A stretch of 64,000 nucleotides of DNA from Plantago ovata (Eukaryota > Streptophyta > Magnoliopsida > Lamiales > Plantaginaceae): contig CM051456.1 in assembly GCA_028274465.1 (NCBI GenBank), forward strand, positions 68,806,753-68,870,752, given 5' to 3'. The translations under genes were made by a program, and so were the position numbers. The notes under the pieces were generated by a model. The model was given only the letters and a program-made list of their open reading frames with translations, was not told the DNA's origin and did no database searches. This document shows positions 12,029 to 22,532 of this stretch, one piece after another. Every line of letters begins with the position of its first letter. Positions within the stretch are counted from its first letter, which is position 1.

Positions 12029-12272
12029 AATGTTGATGGGTAAATTATCAAGTCCTTCTAATACGTTCTAAAGCGTTCCTCTTATTTTTAGCCTCCTTCC
12101 ATTGCAAGTGAAGTCCTGAAAATAACTTGAGGGGGAGTTTAGTAACGGTTTTCCGGTTTGTCTAGTGATCAAACCGGATAATCGACTTTACGGATAGAGG
12201 GTTGAAAACCACTCTAGTGTATATAGTATAAAGTAGGTAAGATATTGATTACCTTTTGAGTTGAATGATGTC

Positions 12273-12286
12273 CACTATTTATAGTG
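12273..12286 (-). promoter_or_regulatory. TATA box of the Tat 5' LTR
   Basis: Reads CACTATAAATAGTG on the minus strand, a canonical plant TATA box inside a short palindrome. Transcription would start near 12245, leaving about 210 bp of R-U5 before the primer site, a usual layout for a plant LTR. Confidence 0.75.
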
Positions 12287-12469
12287 TTTCCCAAATAGTG
12301 ATAGGACTCCTGGGATTGCGCCAAGTGTACGGCTATGATTGAATCTCAAGGCTAAAAGCCCATTAGCTGGCTTAATGGGCCTGACCCACGTACCAAATTA
12401 GGATTTTTCCAGGGTCAAGTAGGTAATTTCACGCTTTAAGGAACGTTCCAAGATTCTGTCCCGTTCTAG

Positions 12470-12800
12470 CGTCCGACAAGGTGTCCGATACACGGCCCGA
12501 CGTCCGAGGTACCGTCCGATATAAGGTCTGATATCAAGTGACCTTGTTCACTTCAGATGGGCCATGTAAAGATTTTCATAGGATCTGACCAAATTGTAAC
12601 TCGCGCGTCTCGTCCGATACCAAGTTATGTGTCGGACATATATCTTGAGGTATCGGACTTGAGATTTCTCCCTTTGTCCTTGGAGAGTCTCGCGCAATAT
12701 GTCGGACCTGTGCTCCGAGTAATCGGACTCATGCAACGAGTAACACCTTTCTGGGAGTGATGTTTTTGTCGGACTAGGGCTTATATGTCGGACATGTGTG
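12470..12800. repeat. Cluster of GTCCGA/TCGGAC words in U3
   Basis: About eleven copies of TCCGA or TCGGA, usually GTCCGAT or ATCGGAC, lie within 330 bp and in both orientations. The same word is frequent in the antisense gene and in the 3' tandem repeats of this element. Spacing is irregular, so this is not a simple tandem repeat. They may be protein binding sites, but that is inference. Confidence 0.6.
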
Positions 12801-13700
12801 CCCTAGCCACCGAGGTAAGTCGTCCCCTAGTTCGTACCGCGAACCGGACATAATCCAACATTAACAGTGGACGTGAACCCGAGGAGCAGATAAAGACAGT
12901 CCGAGAATGGAGTTTTCGGACCAAGGTGGAGAGTTGGACTGTGTTGACCCGAGAAACTGTATATCGAGCCGGACCAGAAGCTATAGCGGGCCGACTTGAA
13001 GATGAACAGCGAATCGAACCGAGGAGAAGTAGAGCCGAACCAAGAAGCTGTAAAACCCACGTAAACCAGGACCGGCCGACTCGAGCCCAATTAATTTGAA
13101 AATTGGTGTCGGGCTGGAAAGCGGGCCGAATGGAATCTCTGTATCGGGCCGATGCAGTCGAACGGAGCGAATAGAAACGGGAAGCAGGTCACGGGGCCGG
13201 ATGGAGAAGTCAGACTGTGAGGATTGAAACGGGAAGCAGGTCACGGACTGACCTTGGAATCGGGTCTTGGGGTTGGGAGTTTGAAGTTGTGAGATCAAGA
13301 AGATGAGAAGTAGATTCAAAGATTGAGAGCTTATGAAGCTTTTTGAAGTTTTGGAGAAAGATATTAATTGGAGATTTTGAGTGAGTGGAGGAGGAAGAAG
13401 ATGAACGAAGGCAAAATTATTTCATCATCATTTGCATGGAATCCAATTTAGGGAGGAGGAAGATGATGACGAAAAATTCTTCATCTCATTGCTGTCCGTG
13501 TAAACCGAATGGGGAAGGAAAAATTGGGGATGAAATTTGGTAAATTACATCTCGGTCCTTTAATCTTTCTCCATTAAATAATTGGGTTATGGATTCTAAA
13601 GAAAAGAATTTTCCAAGTAGAGAAGTGTGCACATGCTCTCCCTTATTCACTATTTATTTATGGCGTTTCTAGCGTTAGGACCCGGGTGTTTTTCTTAACA

Positions 13701-13873
13701 TCCGTCCAATATTTCTGAGTGCAGAACTGGCGTTATACGCACCGAATATCCATCGATGTTGATTAAATTGGCAGAATTATATAACAATATAAAAGTGGCA
13801 TAACTGTAAATATAATCTATACCATGTCCATTAATATAACATTTTAATTTGAAAAAAAAAAACATCTATTATC
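13701..13873. other. Host intergenic DNA
   Basis: AT-rich sequence between the Tat LTR and the retrocopy insertion, with an A-rich run at about 13853-13863. No gene or repeat recognised. Confidence 0.5.
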
Positions 13874-14270
13874 AACTATCAACGTAACTTAAAATTTGGC
13901 CATCCCCCAGAGGAGAAGCTCCAAAATCTGGGAATGAACACGCTACAGACCCCAATAAACGCGCCGGTGGGGGAGGAGGAAGAGAAGCAAACAAGGATGG
14001 AGCTCAGAAGAAGCCCTTCTTCAGACCCGCTAAAGACGACACCAAACCATTGCTCCAAGATCCTATATTGAGATCCGACCCGATTGAAACTGAAGAAGCT
14101 GTGCTGCGACTGCCTCCCTTGCCAGATTTCTTTCGTTCCAAATTCAATGTCGATAAGTGATTGAATGTTTGTTTGGGTTTTATAGCTGGAATTCGCTGTA
14201 ATTTATTTCCGACTTGATATGTTTCAAACTTGAAGATTTTAGTAAAAAAAAAAAACTATCAACGTAACTT
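13874..14270 (+). pseudogene. Processed retrocopy of a small conserved plant gene (5'-truncated)
   Basis: The inserted DNA is 13891-14253. It is flanked by identical 17-bp copies of AACTATCAACGTAACTT (13874-13890 and 14254-14270) and ends in a poly-A run (14244-14253), the hallmarks of LINE-mediated retroposition. From about 13910 an uninterrupted frame runs to TGA at 14158-14160. It encodes a Gly-rich segment, then K-K-P-F-F-R-P-A-K-D-D and a tail with D-P-I-L-R-S-D-P-I-E-T-E-E-A-V-L-R-L-P-P. The tail looks like a conserved small plant protein that I cannot name with certainty. No in-frame ATG lies upstream, so the copy is 5'-truncated and probably silent. Confidence 0.82.
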
Positions 14271-15593
14271 TTTCTTTCTTTGATCACCCAGTCCGCTCTG
14301 TCTTCTCGGTCTTGGTGGAGTCTTGTAGAATGGCTATCGCATCGCAGGTGAAGCCACAGAGGCGGAAGCACGGATCGATCAGTGAAAAAGCCCAATCGAT
14401 CAGATACATTAACTTCGTCGACATCATTGAAGAACGGAAGAACCCTAAATCCCAAAATTTCATCCACCACATTGAGACGATCAGGGGCGAAGTATTTTTT
14501 TTTTAGTATTGGCATACTGGGTGGACTTTGATGTTGCTTATTGTTGAAGTTTGGAATTGCTTTGCTGTTGCTAATTGTTGTTGTTGTTGTTGCTGATTGA
14601 CAGAAGCAATCAACTTTGATTCGCTTCTTGCAATCAACTCAGAAAATTGACAAAAGCAAAATTGGGGGAAACAGGAAACTTTGATTAGATTCTTGCAAAA
14701 ATCCACAGACGCCAAAATCAGGTAAAATCACTTCATCAAAATTCCTTCTTCTCTGATGTGTTTCTGTTGTACTAGTTGGTGTTACTGGCTCTGTTTTATT
14801 CTTGTGGTTACAGACTATGTTCTGTTCTTGGTCTTGACTGCAGCCGATTGGGGTAAGGAGTAATTAAAGTTCTTGGATTTTGGATTTTGGTCTTGACAAA
14901 CCTGTGTAGGAGTTAGGAACTAGGAGAGATGGGTTTGAATGTGCAGTGGATTTTTATTTTTATTTTTTATTGCGTAGAAAGAGGTTTAGTAACTTGTCAA
15001 AACAACTCTTAGATTATTGTGAATATTGATAAGTGATTGAATGAAGCACAATCATGTAAAGATAGATTTAAGTGATCTGGATTCTGGTGGGTGTTTGCAA
15101 ATGAGGTTAAAAACCAGTTCAAACGTAATAACGTGGAATAATCAACAAGGGAGGTGATTCGTTTAAAGATGATTATAGGCAATGTTCGAAGTTATAATCT
15201 GTTTTTGCCAACAAAACTTCGGTCATTGTGCTTCATAAAGTTATACTAGTAATGAGTTTGCCAACGCTCGCTAAGTTTCTTGGCGAGCGTGCTGATACAG
15301 AATCATGGTTCCATGAATTAATAGTGAAGAGTCCGGTCTGGTTCATCATATACCACAATGCAATAATGCCACTTCTTTGTTAGACTTACTTTTCTGTTGC
15401 ACATGTATCATTTTATTGGTTGAGGTGTTTTTATGGCCCATTATCGATTGATTGATTGAATGACCAGTTTTCTCTAAGTTTCCCTGAAATTGTGAACTGT
15501 TAATTTCACACATACTTGAACTCATCATGGAGTTACGAATACTATGATGTTACTCCTAATCCTTCTTCTCTGCTTGAAGGTCAGTGGTCCAGG
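14271..15593 (+). other. Probable 5' UTR and leader intron(s) of the RraA-like gene
   Basis: A moderately GC-rich stretch (14280-14490) looks like a transcribed leader. A plausible donor ATCAG|GTAAAA is at about 14719 and a plausible acceptor lies just before the coding ATG, at about 15580. The interval between is T-rich and has no coding signal. Exon limits are inferred and need transcript data. Confidence 0.45.
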
Positions 15594-16094
15594 ATGGCCC
15601 TTGTAACCACAGCTGAAGTTTGTGATTCAAATCCGCAGCTTATTGTGACTGGTGAGCTTCGTGAACTCCAGCCAGTCTTCCAGATATATGGTAGAAGGCA
15701 AGTCTTCTCTGGACCAGTTGTAACTCTAAAAGTCTTCGAGGATAATGTTTTGGTACGTGAATTTCTCCAGGAGAAGGGCAATGGAAGAGTTCTTGTTGTT
15801 GATGGAGGTGGGAGCATGAGATGTGCAATATTGGGTGGAAATCCCGTAGTTCAGGCCCAGAACAATGGGTGGGTTGGTATTGTAGTTAATGGATGTATTA
15901 GAGATGTTGATGAGATCAATGGTTGCGACATCGGTGTGAGAGCTCTGGCGTCACATCCAGTGAAAGCTAACAAGAAAGGGATTGGAGAAAAGCACGTTCC
16001 AGTGCATATTGCTGGCACCAGAGTATGCGATGGTGAATGGCTTTATGCGGATACAGATGGTTTTTTTGTATCCAAAATGGAGTTGTCTGTCTGA
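15594..16094 (+). CDS. RraA-like protein, putative 4-hydroxy-4-methyl-2-oxoglutarate aldolase
   Basis: Intact 166-residue protein in one exon, the usual length for plant RraA-like proteins. The ATG at 15594 was chosen because the family begins M-A-L-V-T-T; the upstream in-frame extension looks like leader. Family features: G-R-R-Q-V-F at 33-38, D-G-G-G-S-M at 70-75 and G-C-I-R-D at 100-104, where R103 and D104 match the substrate- and metal-binding pair of class II aldolases. Bacterial relatives cleave 4-hydroxy-4-methyl-2-oxoglutarate to pyruvate and decarboxylate oxaloacetate; RraA itself inhibits RNase E, which is unlikely to be the role in a plant cytosol. No signal peptide is seen. This is the only host gene in the window that looks functional. 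Its neighbours are transposons on both sides. Confidence 0.93.
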   Translation: MALVTTAEVCDSNPQLIVTGELRELQPVFQIYGRRQVFSGPVVTLKVFEDNVLVREFLQEKGNGRVLVVDGGGSMRCAILGGNPVVQAQNNGWVGIVVNGCIRDVDEINGCDIGVRALASHPVKANKKGIGEKHVPVHIAGTRVCDGEWLYADTDGFFVSKMELSV

Positions 16095-16396
16095 GAATAT
16101 TCTGCATATTGTGAGTTTATCAGGTTAAAATTTGTTAAGTAAGGTACTGTTTTGTTGTTGTTGTTCTGTTGTTAGGGTTACATGAGATGCTCTGTTCCCC
16201 AAGTCATGTATTCTACTATTGCAATCCACTTCAAAAAAACTTGCGATTAGTCTGTTCTATTATTATTTTGGGCAACACCTCGCGAAGGTACTTCTGTTCA
16301 TTTACTGTTACGCTAATCTTTGGATTCCTCGAACTGTTCATTTGCAATTTGTCTTTGCTTATATCCTATGCTTTCTGAAAATTAGCATAACGCTAT
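16095..16396 (+). other. 3' UTR and downstream flank of the RraA-like gene
   Basis: T-rich sequence after the stop codon, typical of a plant 3' UTR. The CACTA element is inserted about 300 bp past the stop. The sequence resumes at 20222, so the original 3' flank may have been split. Confidence 0.5.
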
Positions 16397-16404
16397 CGTC
16401 ACTA

Positions 16405-16765
16405 CAAGGAAGAGCGACTTTAGCGACGGAACAATCCGTCGCTAAAGAAACCCGATTGGTCGCTAGTATTCGCTAGCGACCGATCGGTGTTTTTAGCGAC
16501 GGATAAATTCGTCATCGCTAAACCGTTGGTCGCTAGCGAATTAGCGACCGATGAGTTTTCCGTCGCGAATTTGCGACGGATTAGCGACGGAAAATTAGGT
16601 TGACTTTTAGCAACAGATGAATTATCCGTCGCAAAAGTCACCGGACTTTTAGCGACGGATGAGTCTCATCGGTTGCTAAATGTTAGCAACGGATGAGATT
16701 TATCCGTCGCTAAATGTCCGGGACCTTTAGCGACGGATAGCGATCGGTTGCTAATTTGTTTTTTT
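16405..16765. repeat. Subterminal repeats of the CACTA element, left end
   Basis: More than a dozen copies of AGCGACGGAT, GCGACCGAT and their complements in about 360 bp. In En/Spm elements such repeats are bound by the TnpA-type protein and bring the ends together. Confidence 0.85.
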
Positions 16766-17017
16766 TTTTTTTTAATTTTTTAGATATAATAATGAGACCC
16801 AAAATCAAATGCAACCTGTTTAATTAAGCAACATGTTACATAAATTCTATAGACCAAATAAACCAAAAAATAATCCAAAAAAATCATAATAAATGTACCA
16901 AAACCCTCCATACATATAATAATAATCATACGTACACAATACTAATCCAAAATAATATCATAGTGTACACAGTATTCATGTAGAAAATAGTAAATAAAGT
17001 CGAAAAGGATAGGGGTA

Positions 17018-18792
17018 TCATGGAAAGGGAGGTGGATCCATCCCCAGCTTCGCATACAGCTCAGCAAACATAGTACCATATTGTGCCTTCTGCGCAGCCT
17101 GCTCCGCAGCTAGCCTCTTCACCTCCTCATCCCTCTCCTGCAACTGAAGTAAGAGGGCCTGCTCTCGAGCGGAAGCTGCTACTGAAGATGATGAAGATGT
17201 ACTGGCACGGGAACGACGAGTCGGCCTCGAGTCCAATTCAGGGACGGCTGCTGCACTCCCCAGTCCCAAGCGACGGCCCTTCTCGTCTGGAGGATTCACC
17301 TCGAGGAAAATGTCATTCATTTCCTCAACAGTGAGATCCTGATCACGAATCCTGTCCTCGTAGGCCGTCTGAAATTATAAATCAAGAGTATAAGGTGTTA
17401 GTTATGTTGTTAATTAGTTATGAAATCATCAGTATTTAATAAACACATGTATTCTTGAACTTACCGCAATTGTTGTGCCTCGTCACACAACCATTGTCCG
17501 TTCTTGGCCTTCTGAGATCTCGAGAACAAGGTGAATAGGAGACTCTGGTTATCCTTCAACTGAATGACACATGAAAGCATCATATACTTAGTTTGAAAGT
17601 TCGAAATGCAAGTAAATAACAAGTATAATAATGATGAATTCACAAAGTTAATACACTTACCTTCTGCCTCACATGTGCTGTAGCGATTGACTCAGAGCCA
17701 AAACGGTGTGTCACCAGGGTACGTGTCCCATCATTCGGCTGCTTCTTCCTGTTCTCAGTGTTCTGGTCAGCCTGCGCCTGGACTCTCTCGTTAGCCCAAT
17801 ACACCTTCCACGCCTCCCAAATTTCATCTCCGGGCCAATCACCGATACGTGGACGTTTATTTGTCCACAGTTTCTTCAGGTTATGAACCATGCACTTGTA
17901 AAGGGCACTACCGTGAGAGTTGAAGCTCCACCAGAGATCCATCAGCAATGCTTTCGGAAGGAAGAATTCTTTCTACACAATTACAAATAAACATCGAAAC
18001 ACATACGTTGGTGAATACTTAAAAACATTCAAGTATAACAAGGGGAGCTAACATGTATCAAATATATAACAAGGGAAAAACAACATCTATTCAGGTATAT
18101 CGGTGACTAACATATCACTCAAGTTCAGTGGCTAACATACCACTCACATTGTCCTATATTTCACTAAAACAATGGTGACTAACATATCACCCAAGTACAG
18201 TGGCTAACATACCACTCACACAAAGTGGCTAGCATACCACTCACAACACAAACAATTAGGTAATTAATGTACGATTATTAACTCACCCTCAGCTCCTCGA
18301 AGAGCTCTCCCTTAATTTGGTCCGGGATGCAATGCCACTGGCTGCCACCCTCTTGCGGTGGGACCATTCTGTTCCGTATTATCGCACTGAGTACTTTAGC
18401 AGCGCGTTATGGACCATCTCTTCCATCCGGTCCCCTGTGGCATCATCATGAGTACAGGCACCTGGTGTAGCACTACTCTCCTGCCTTTTCCTACGCTTCC
18501 CCGACAACATGGAATAATCCCCCAACAAACGAACTGCCTCACCATGATGATTCCACACCTCATATTTAGGGACAAAACCATTACGCTTCAAATGGTCTAC
18601 AACCACCGTAGAGGGTAAGTACTGACGGTTCCTACATTTCTTATGGTTGCAAGGACACTTCATCATCCCAGTACTCAAACACTCGGGTTTTGACAATGCA
18701 AATTCGACAAATGCATTGACCACTTGTACAAACGTAGGCAAAAGTATTCCATCTGCAATCCTACTGTACATCCAAGAACGATCGGGATTCAT
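17018..18792 (-). pseudogene. CACTA gene: TNP2 N-terminal domain joined to a Transposase_24-type tail
   Basis: Exons read on the minus strand: 18792-18297, 17972-17661, 17559-17465 and 17368-17018. All have GT-AG borders (for example AGG|GTGAGT and CAGAAG|GTAAGTG). Exon 1 starts M-N-P-D-R-S-W-M-Y and has the C-P-C...K-C zinc-like cluster of the transposase-associated domain found at the N-terminus of TNP2. At about 18400 it passes, with a frame change, into A-I-I-R-N-R-M-V-P-P, the start of a Transposase_24 (Ptta/En/Spm) protein. The later exons hold the Trp-rich W-P-G-D-E-I-W-E-A-W core and a C-terminal coiled coil. The catalytic Transposase_21 region is absent. The last splice junction also does not keep frame. 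Confidence 0.8.
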
Positions 18793-19822
18793 AATTGAAT
18801 GCTAAACCTGGCCAATAGAAGTTTAGTACATTGCGGCGGCTAACGTATCTTTTCATCGATTATTCATTTTAATTTTTTAGTACGTTGTTTTTCACCAAGT
18901 ACTCATTTTAATTATCAATTTTTTACATTGCATTATATATACTCCCAATATTTCTACATTAGAAATAAAAATACTCATATTATCTTCTAACTTTAATTTT
19001 ATCAATGAGTTATTTCCTTCATACTTACACTTTTTTTAAACAATAATTACCTATATTTATCTATATTTCCATTATACTTGTACAATTTTCATTATAATAA
19101 CTACTTACAATACACTATAATTACATATATTTTTCATTATAATTATGCAATTTGCATTATAGTAACAACTACCAATACACTATAATTACCTATATTTATC
19201 TATATATTTCCATTATACTTATGGAATTTTCATTATAATAAAAACTTGCAATACACTATAATTACCTATATTTATCTATATTTTCATTATATTTACACAA
19301 TTTTCATTATAATAACTAATTACAATACACTATAATTACTCATATTTCCATTATAATTATACTTATGCAATTTTCAAATCTAATTAGTATATCCGAAACA
19401 TAATCGAACCCAATTCAAATCCAAAACATAATCGAACCCGATTGAAATCCTAAAGATAATCAAACCCAATTCAAATCCCAAACATAATCGAACCCACTAC
19501 ATCCCAAACATCCCAATTGAACAATACTAACATCAAAACTAGCTAATAAATCATAAAACACTTCAAAATTGAAAAAATACCAAATTTACAAAAGTTAGGT
19601 TTCGAGATTAGTACCTTTAATTGCGGAATAAATAGAACAACCCACTTCAAATTGAATGTCTCACTACGTTCCTTGTTGAATTGGCTTCGATTTGACACCA
19701 AGATTGGAAGAAATGATGGAGTATAAGGGAAGATTGGAATTGGAGAGAAGAAGTGAGAAAAATGGAGAAGAAGAGAGCAGAGAGCAGAAATGAGTTTCTG
19801 CTGCTCGTTGCCGGTCAAGAGC
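18793..19822. other. AT-rich untranslated interior of the CACTA element
   Basis: Very AT-rich. It contains about five loose copies of an 'ATACACTATAATTACCTATATTTATCTATA'-type period of roughly 60-90 bp (19020-19370; the unit is given here in shorthand only) and repeated CAAACCCAATTCAAATCC-like words (19380-19500). No gene seen. This side would hold the promoter of the minus-strand gene. Confidence 0.55.
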
Positions 19823-20205
19823 ATTATTCAGCGACGGATGAGCCATCCGTCGCTAACCAGCGACCGATCTCATCCGTCACTAACCAGCGACGGATCGGTC
19901 GCTAAATAGCGACGGATGGGTCATCCGTCGCTATATTTCAAAATCATTTTTCTTTTTTTTTTTTGGGTCAACGTGTAGCGACCGATGACTCATCGACTGC
20001 TATTTAGAGACCGATAAAGTCCATCGGTCGCAGAGTACAGCGACCGATGATTCATCCGTCGCTAAATAGCGACCGATGACCCACGCCCTATTACGAATTG
20101 AGTTGGTCCGTCGCTAGGGGCAATTTATCCGTCGCTAATTTACCGGTCGGTCGCTAATATTAGCGACCGATCGATCCGTCGCTAATAGTGGTTGCTGATT
20201 TCTGT
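19823..20205. repeat. Subterminal repeats of the CACTA element, right end
   Basis: Same AGCGACGGAT/GCGACCGAT words as the left end, in both orientations, over about 380 bp, next to the TIR ending at 20218. Confidence 0.85.
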
Positions 20206-20221
20206 TTCTCTTGTAGTGCGT

Positions 20222-21068
20222 TATGAATATAAGTTGGTATTAGTGTAGCACGAATGGATCCATTATTTCTATACACTTTACTTGAAATGTTTAGTGAAGT
20301 GTAGCAGTTTTTAATTGGTCGGTTTATGGTTGTCATCACTCGATGGACCCTTGTGGCATCTGTGAAAAAATCGGAACGATGTAATATTCAGAAATGATGT
20401 GAGTTCACCTATCGAGATTGTCGAAAAAAACAAATGGAATTCATAGCTTTGTTTGAGAAGTAGAGGCGGTGTCGATCATTTTTTCAGCTTGACGGACTGG
20501 TTATTATATCTGGATCATTGTTGGAAATGATTTTATGCAGCTTCTACTCAAGTGGCTGGTCTTGATGCTTTCTCTGGTTGATGCTCTCAAAAATAAATAT
20601 AAAAATGTATGTGTTGTCTGCTATGAATAGTGATTTTGGTAGTCGGTTGTGAGATCAGAACACAAAAAGTGCTCAAGTGACTTATAACTTCATATTTTGT
20701 AACATTGCTGGTAATTTATTTTTTTAAAGCAAAAAAATATAAATTAATGGTTTACCACAAAGGTAAATAGCATGATACTTAAACCAAGAAATTTCACCAC
20801 TGAGACATCATAATTCAATAAACATTGGGCATAAACAAAATTATATAAACATTACATCAAATAAAATTGAGGTCCCAAATTTTATGAGGCCATGTGTGCT
20901 CGGGCTAGTGCTAAAAACGAACCGAGCTTTTAACGAGCTGCACGGGCTCGGCTCAGTAAAAGCTCAACTTGACTCGTTTCAGTTCGAGCTCGAATCAAGC
21001 TCGAGCACGCTTTAAGGCTCGACAATATTAAGGAGTCGAGCTCGAGCTATGTTGTTGTGCTCGACTCG
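20222..21068. other. Host DNA with GC-rich hAT-like debris
   Basis: 20222-20890 is AT-rich with no gene recognised. 20895-21060 is rich in CGAGC/GCTCG words (repeated GAGCTCGAG, GGCTCGGCTC), a pattern typical of decayed non-autonomous hAT elements in plants. No ends or target duplication could be set. Confidence 0.4.

Positions 21069-21071
<3 letters not shown>

Positions 21072-21149
<78 letters not shown>
21072..21149. repeat. (ATT)n microsatellite, left flank of the inverted-repeat element
   Basis: About 26 uninterrupted TTA units immediately followed by GGGAAATTTGC, the left end of the element at 21150. Confidence 0.95.
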
Positions 21150-21299
21150 GGGAAATTTGCATCAAGATCCCCTGCTAGTTTCATTAATTACACATTGACC
21201 CCTACTAGTTCAACAACTACGCATTACCGCCTGTTAGTGTAAATCAATTACATTTTAATCCACGACCTTGACTTTTAGCGAATTAAGGCCTGGAATGTA

Positions 21300-22267
21300 T
21301 GTTGGTCCCTTTAAACAACAAGAAAAGACTAGGGGGGGGGGGGGGGTGAATAGTCTTTTCAAACTTTCGTCATTTAAAACTTTCTGATCAGCAAGTGCTT
21401 ATTACTTTTCAGTAATGAGTTTGCTGATACTTAAGTTTCTCAGCAAGCGTAAGTTACTTTTCAGTAGCTTGGTTTACTGATACTTAAAATCAGAGAGCGG
21501 AAGTCTTTGATACAATAAGTGCTTTTTCAGTAAGTAAAGGTTTCAGCAAGTGATGTGAGTGACTGTGTACAGACAAATATGATTTGCTGAAAACTAAGTA
21601 CAGTAAGTAAATCACACAAACACTTTTATAGTGGTATCTGAGAGTGGCGTAATCTCTCAACTAATCCACTTTGTCCTTTCTTAGGACTGAATCCACTAAG
21701 ATATGATTGAGGTTCCTTACAATCTCCTATCTAGAGCGATTCAACAGAAACCAAAGCACACTTGCTTTGTTTCCAACCTAATCTAGAGAACGTAACCTTG
21801 TTCTCCACCAAACTTGGTACTTTTAATCAGCAAAACTATGCTCGATTAAGTTCCCCCTGAATATCACGCCTGAAAGGGTGTATTTTCAGTTAGAGAGTTT
21901 TGGGGTGAGATAACTTAATTATAACTTATTCAGTTACAACAAGTAATCTAAGAAACACAACTTTGAATACTTTGCAGTAAACAAGTTTGATTGTTTCTGG
22001 TGTCAAGACTTGTTCTTGTTCGAAAGAAAGAACACTTAACTAATTTCTTAGCTGAGTTTGTTCTACTTCTTCACAAGTAGCTTTTTCAAGCTTTAAGTCT
22101 TGGAACGGATCAAAGGCAGTATAAAGAGTTTGAAGGTATGTGAGTTTAAGCACAAGTGAGAGTTTGATCACGTTGTTGACACCCTTCAACTCTTAAGAGT
22201 ACTAGTTACTGGACTTTCCTTAATTTAGCATGGTCAATTGCTCATCAAAATTACAAGTTTCCTAACA
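21300..22267 (-). repeat. 3' LTR of the copia element, with a ~600-bp internal deletion
   Basis: 968 bp against 1,551 bp for the other LTR. The sequence jumps from ...CAACTCTT to AAGAGTACTAG, skipping what corresponds to 60176-60773 in the 5' LTR; a CTT at both edges suggests microhomology-mediated loss. The lost part holds the TATA box, so this LTR can no longer promote transcription. Confidence 0.9.
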
Positions 22268-22283
22268 AATTTCCCCCTTTTTG
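22268..22283 (-). other. Polypurine tract of the copia element
   Basis: Minus-strand AAAAAGGGGGAAATT directly before the 3' LTR start, the expected plus-strand primer. Confidence 0.8.
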
Positions 22284-22532
22284 ATGTTAGCAATCCATGG
22301 CTAAATTAATTGTTACCCTTTTAGAGGTTTCTGATGTTGAATAAATCAGTTGATTAATGCAAGCATACTTGAATAATTAAACAGTAAGCATAAGTAAATT
22401 GCATAATCAAAAACCAATAAGAGTCAAAAGCTTCATTGCTGATAGTTATCTTTCAGAAGATTAAATGAAATAGCAGAGATAACTTAAATAGAATCAGCAA
22501 ACAAAAACTTTAACAAAAAGTATTACAGAGAG

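Larger units (their letters stand above)
1..13700 (-). mobile_element. Ty3/gypsy LTR retrotransposon, Tat lineage (Retand-like), 3' end outside window
   Basis: Minus-strand element with its 5' LTR at 12031-13700, a tRNA-Asn-type primer site at 12013-12028, and gag, protease, RT, RNase H, a second RNase H and integrase from 11963 down to 5465. An antisense gene follows on the plus strand (503-4204). A duplicated RNase H plus an antisense gene between pol and the 3' LTR is the known layout of Tat/Retand-type elements. The polypurine tract and 3' LTR must lie left of position 1, so the target duplication cannot be tested. Coding parts carry stops and frameshifts, so this copy cannot be autonomous. 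The lineage call is firm; the family name is inference. Confidence 0.88.
12031..13700 (-). repeat. 5' LTR of the Tat element
   Basis: The inner end is fixed by the primer site (plus-strand TGTTGATGGG at 12031). The outer end is put at 13700, where TTCTTAACA gives the matching TGTT...AACA termini. The second LTR is outside the window, so the outer end is tentative. U3 is long, about 1.4 kb, and includes a cluster of TCCGA/TCGGA words. No gene is seen in it. Confidence 0.75.
16400..20218 (-). mobile_element. CACTA (En/Spm-type) DNA transposon, non-autonomous
   Basis: The element starts CACTACAAG (16400) and ends CTTGTAGTG (20218), perfect 9-bp terminal inverted repeats with the superfamily's signature. 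The target duplication is CGT (16397-16399 and 20219-20221). Both ends hold dense subterminal copies of a TAGCGAC(C/G)GAT word in both orientations. The gene inside is on the minus strand and lacks the main transposase domain, so movement would need a transposase supplied from elsewhere. Length is 3,819 bp. Confidence 0.95.

Noticed and set aside
14312..14506. 64-residue plus-strand frame
   Set aside because: Lies in the probable leader of the RraA-like gene and ends in a T-run; at most an upstream ORF.
21057..21242. Poly-leucine frame
   Set aside because: It is only the translation of the (ATT)n microsatellite.
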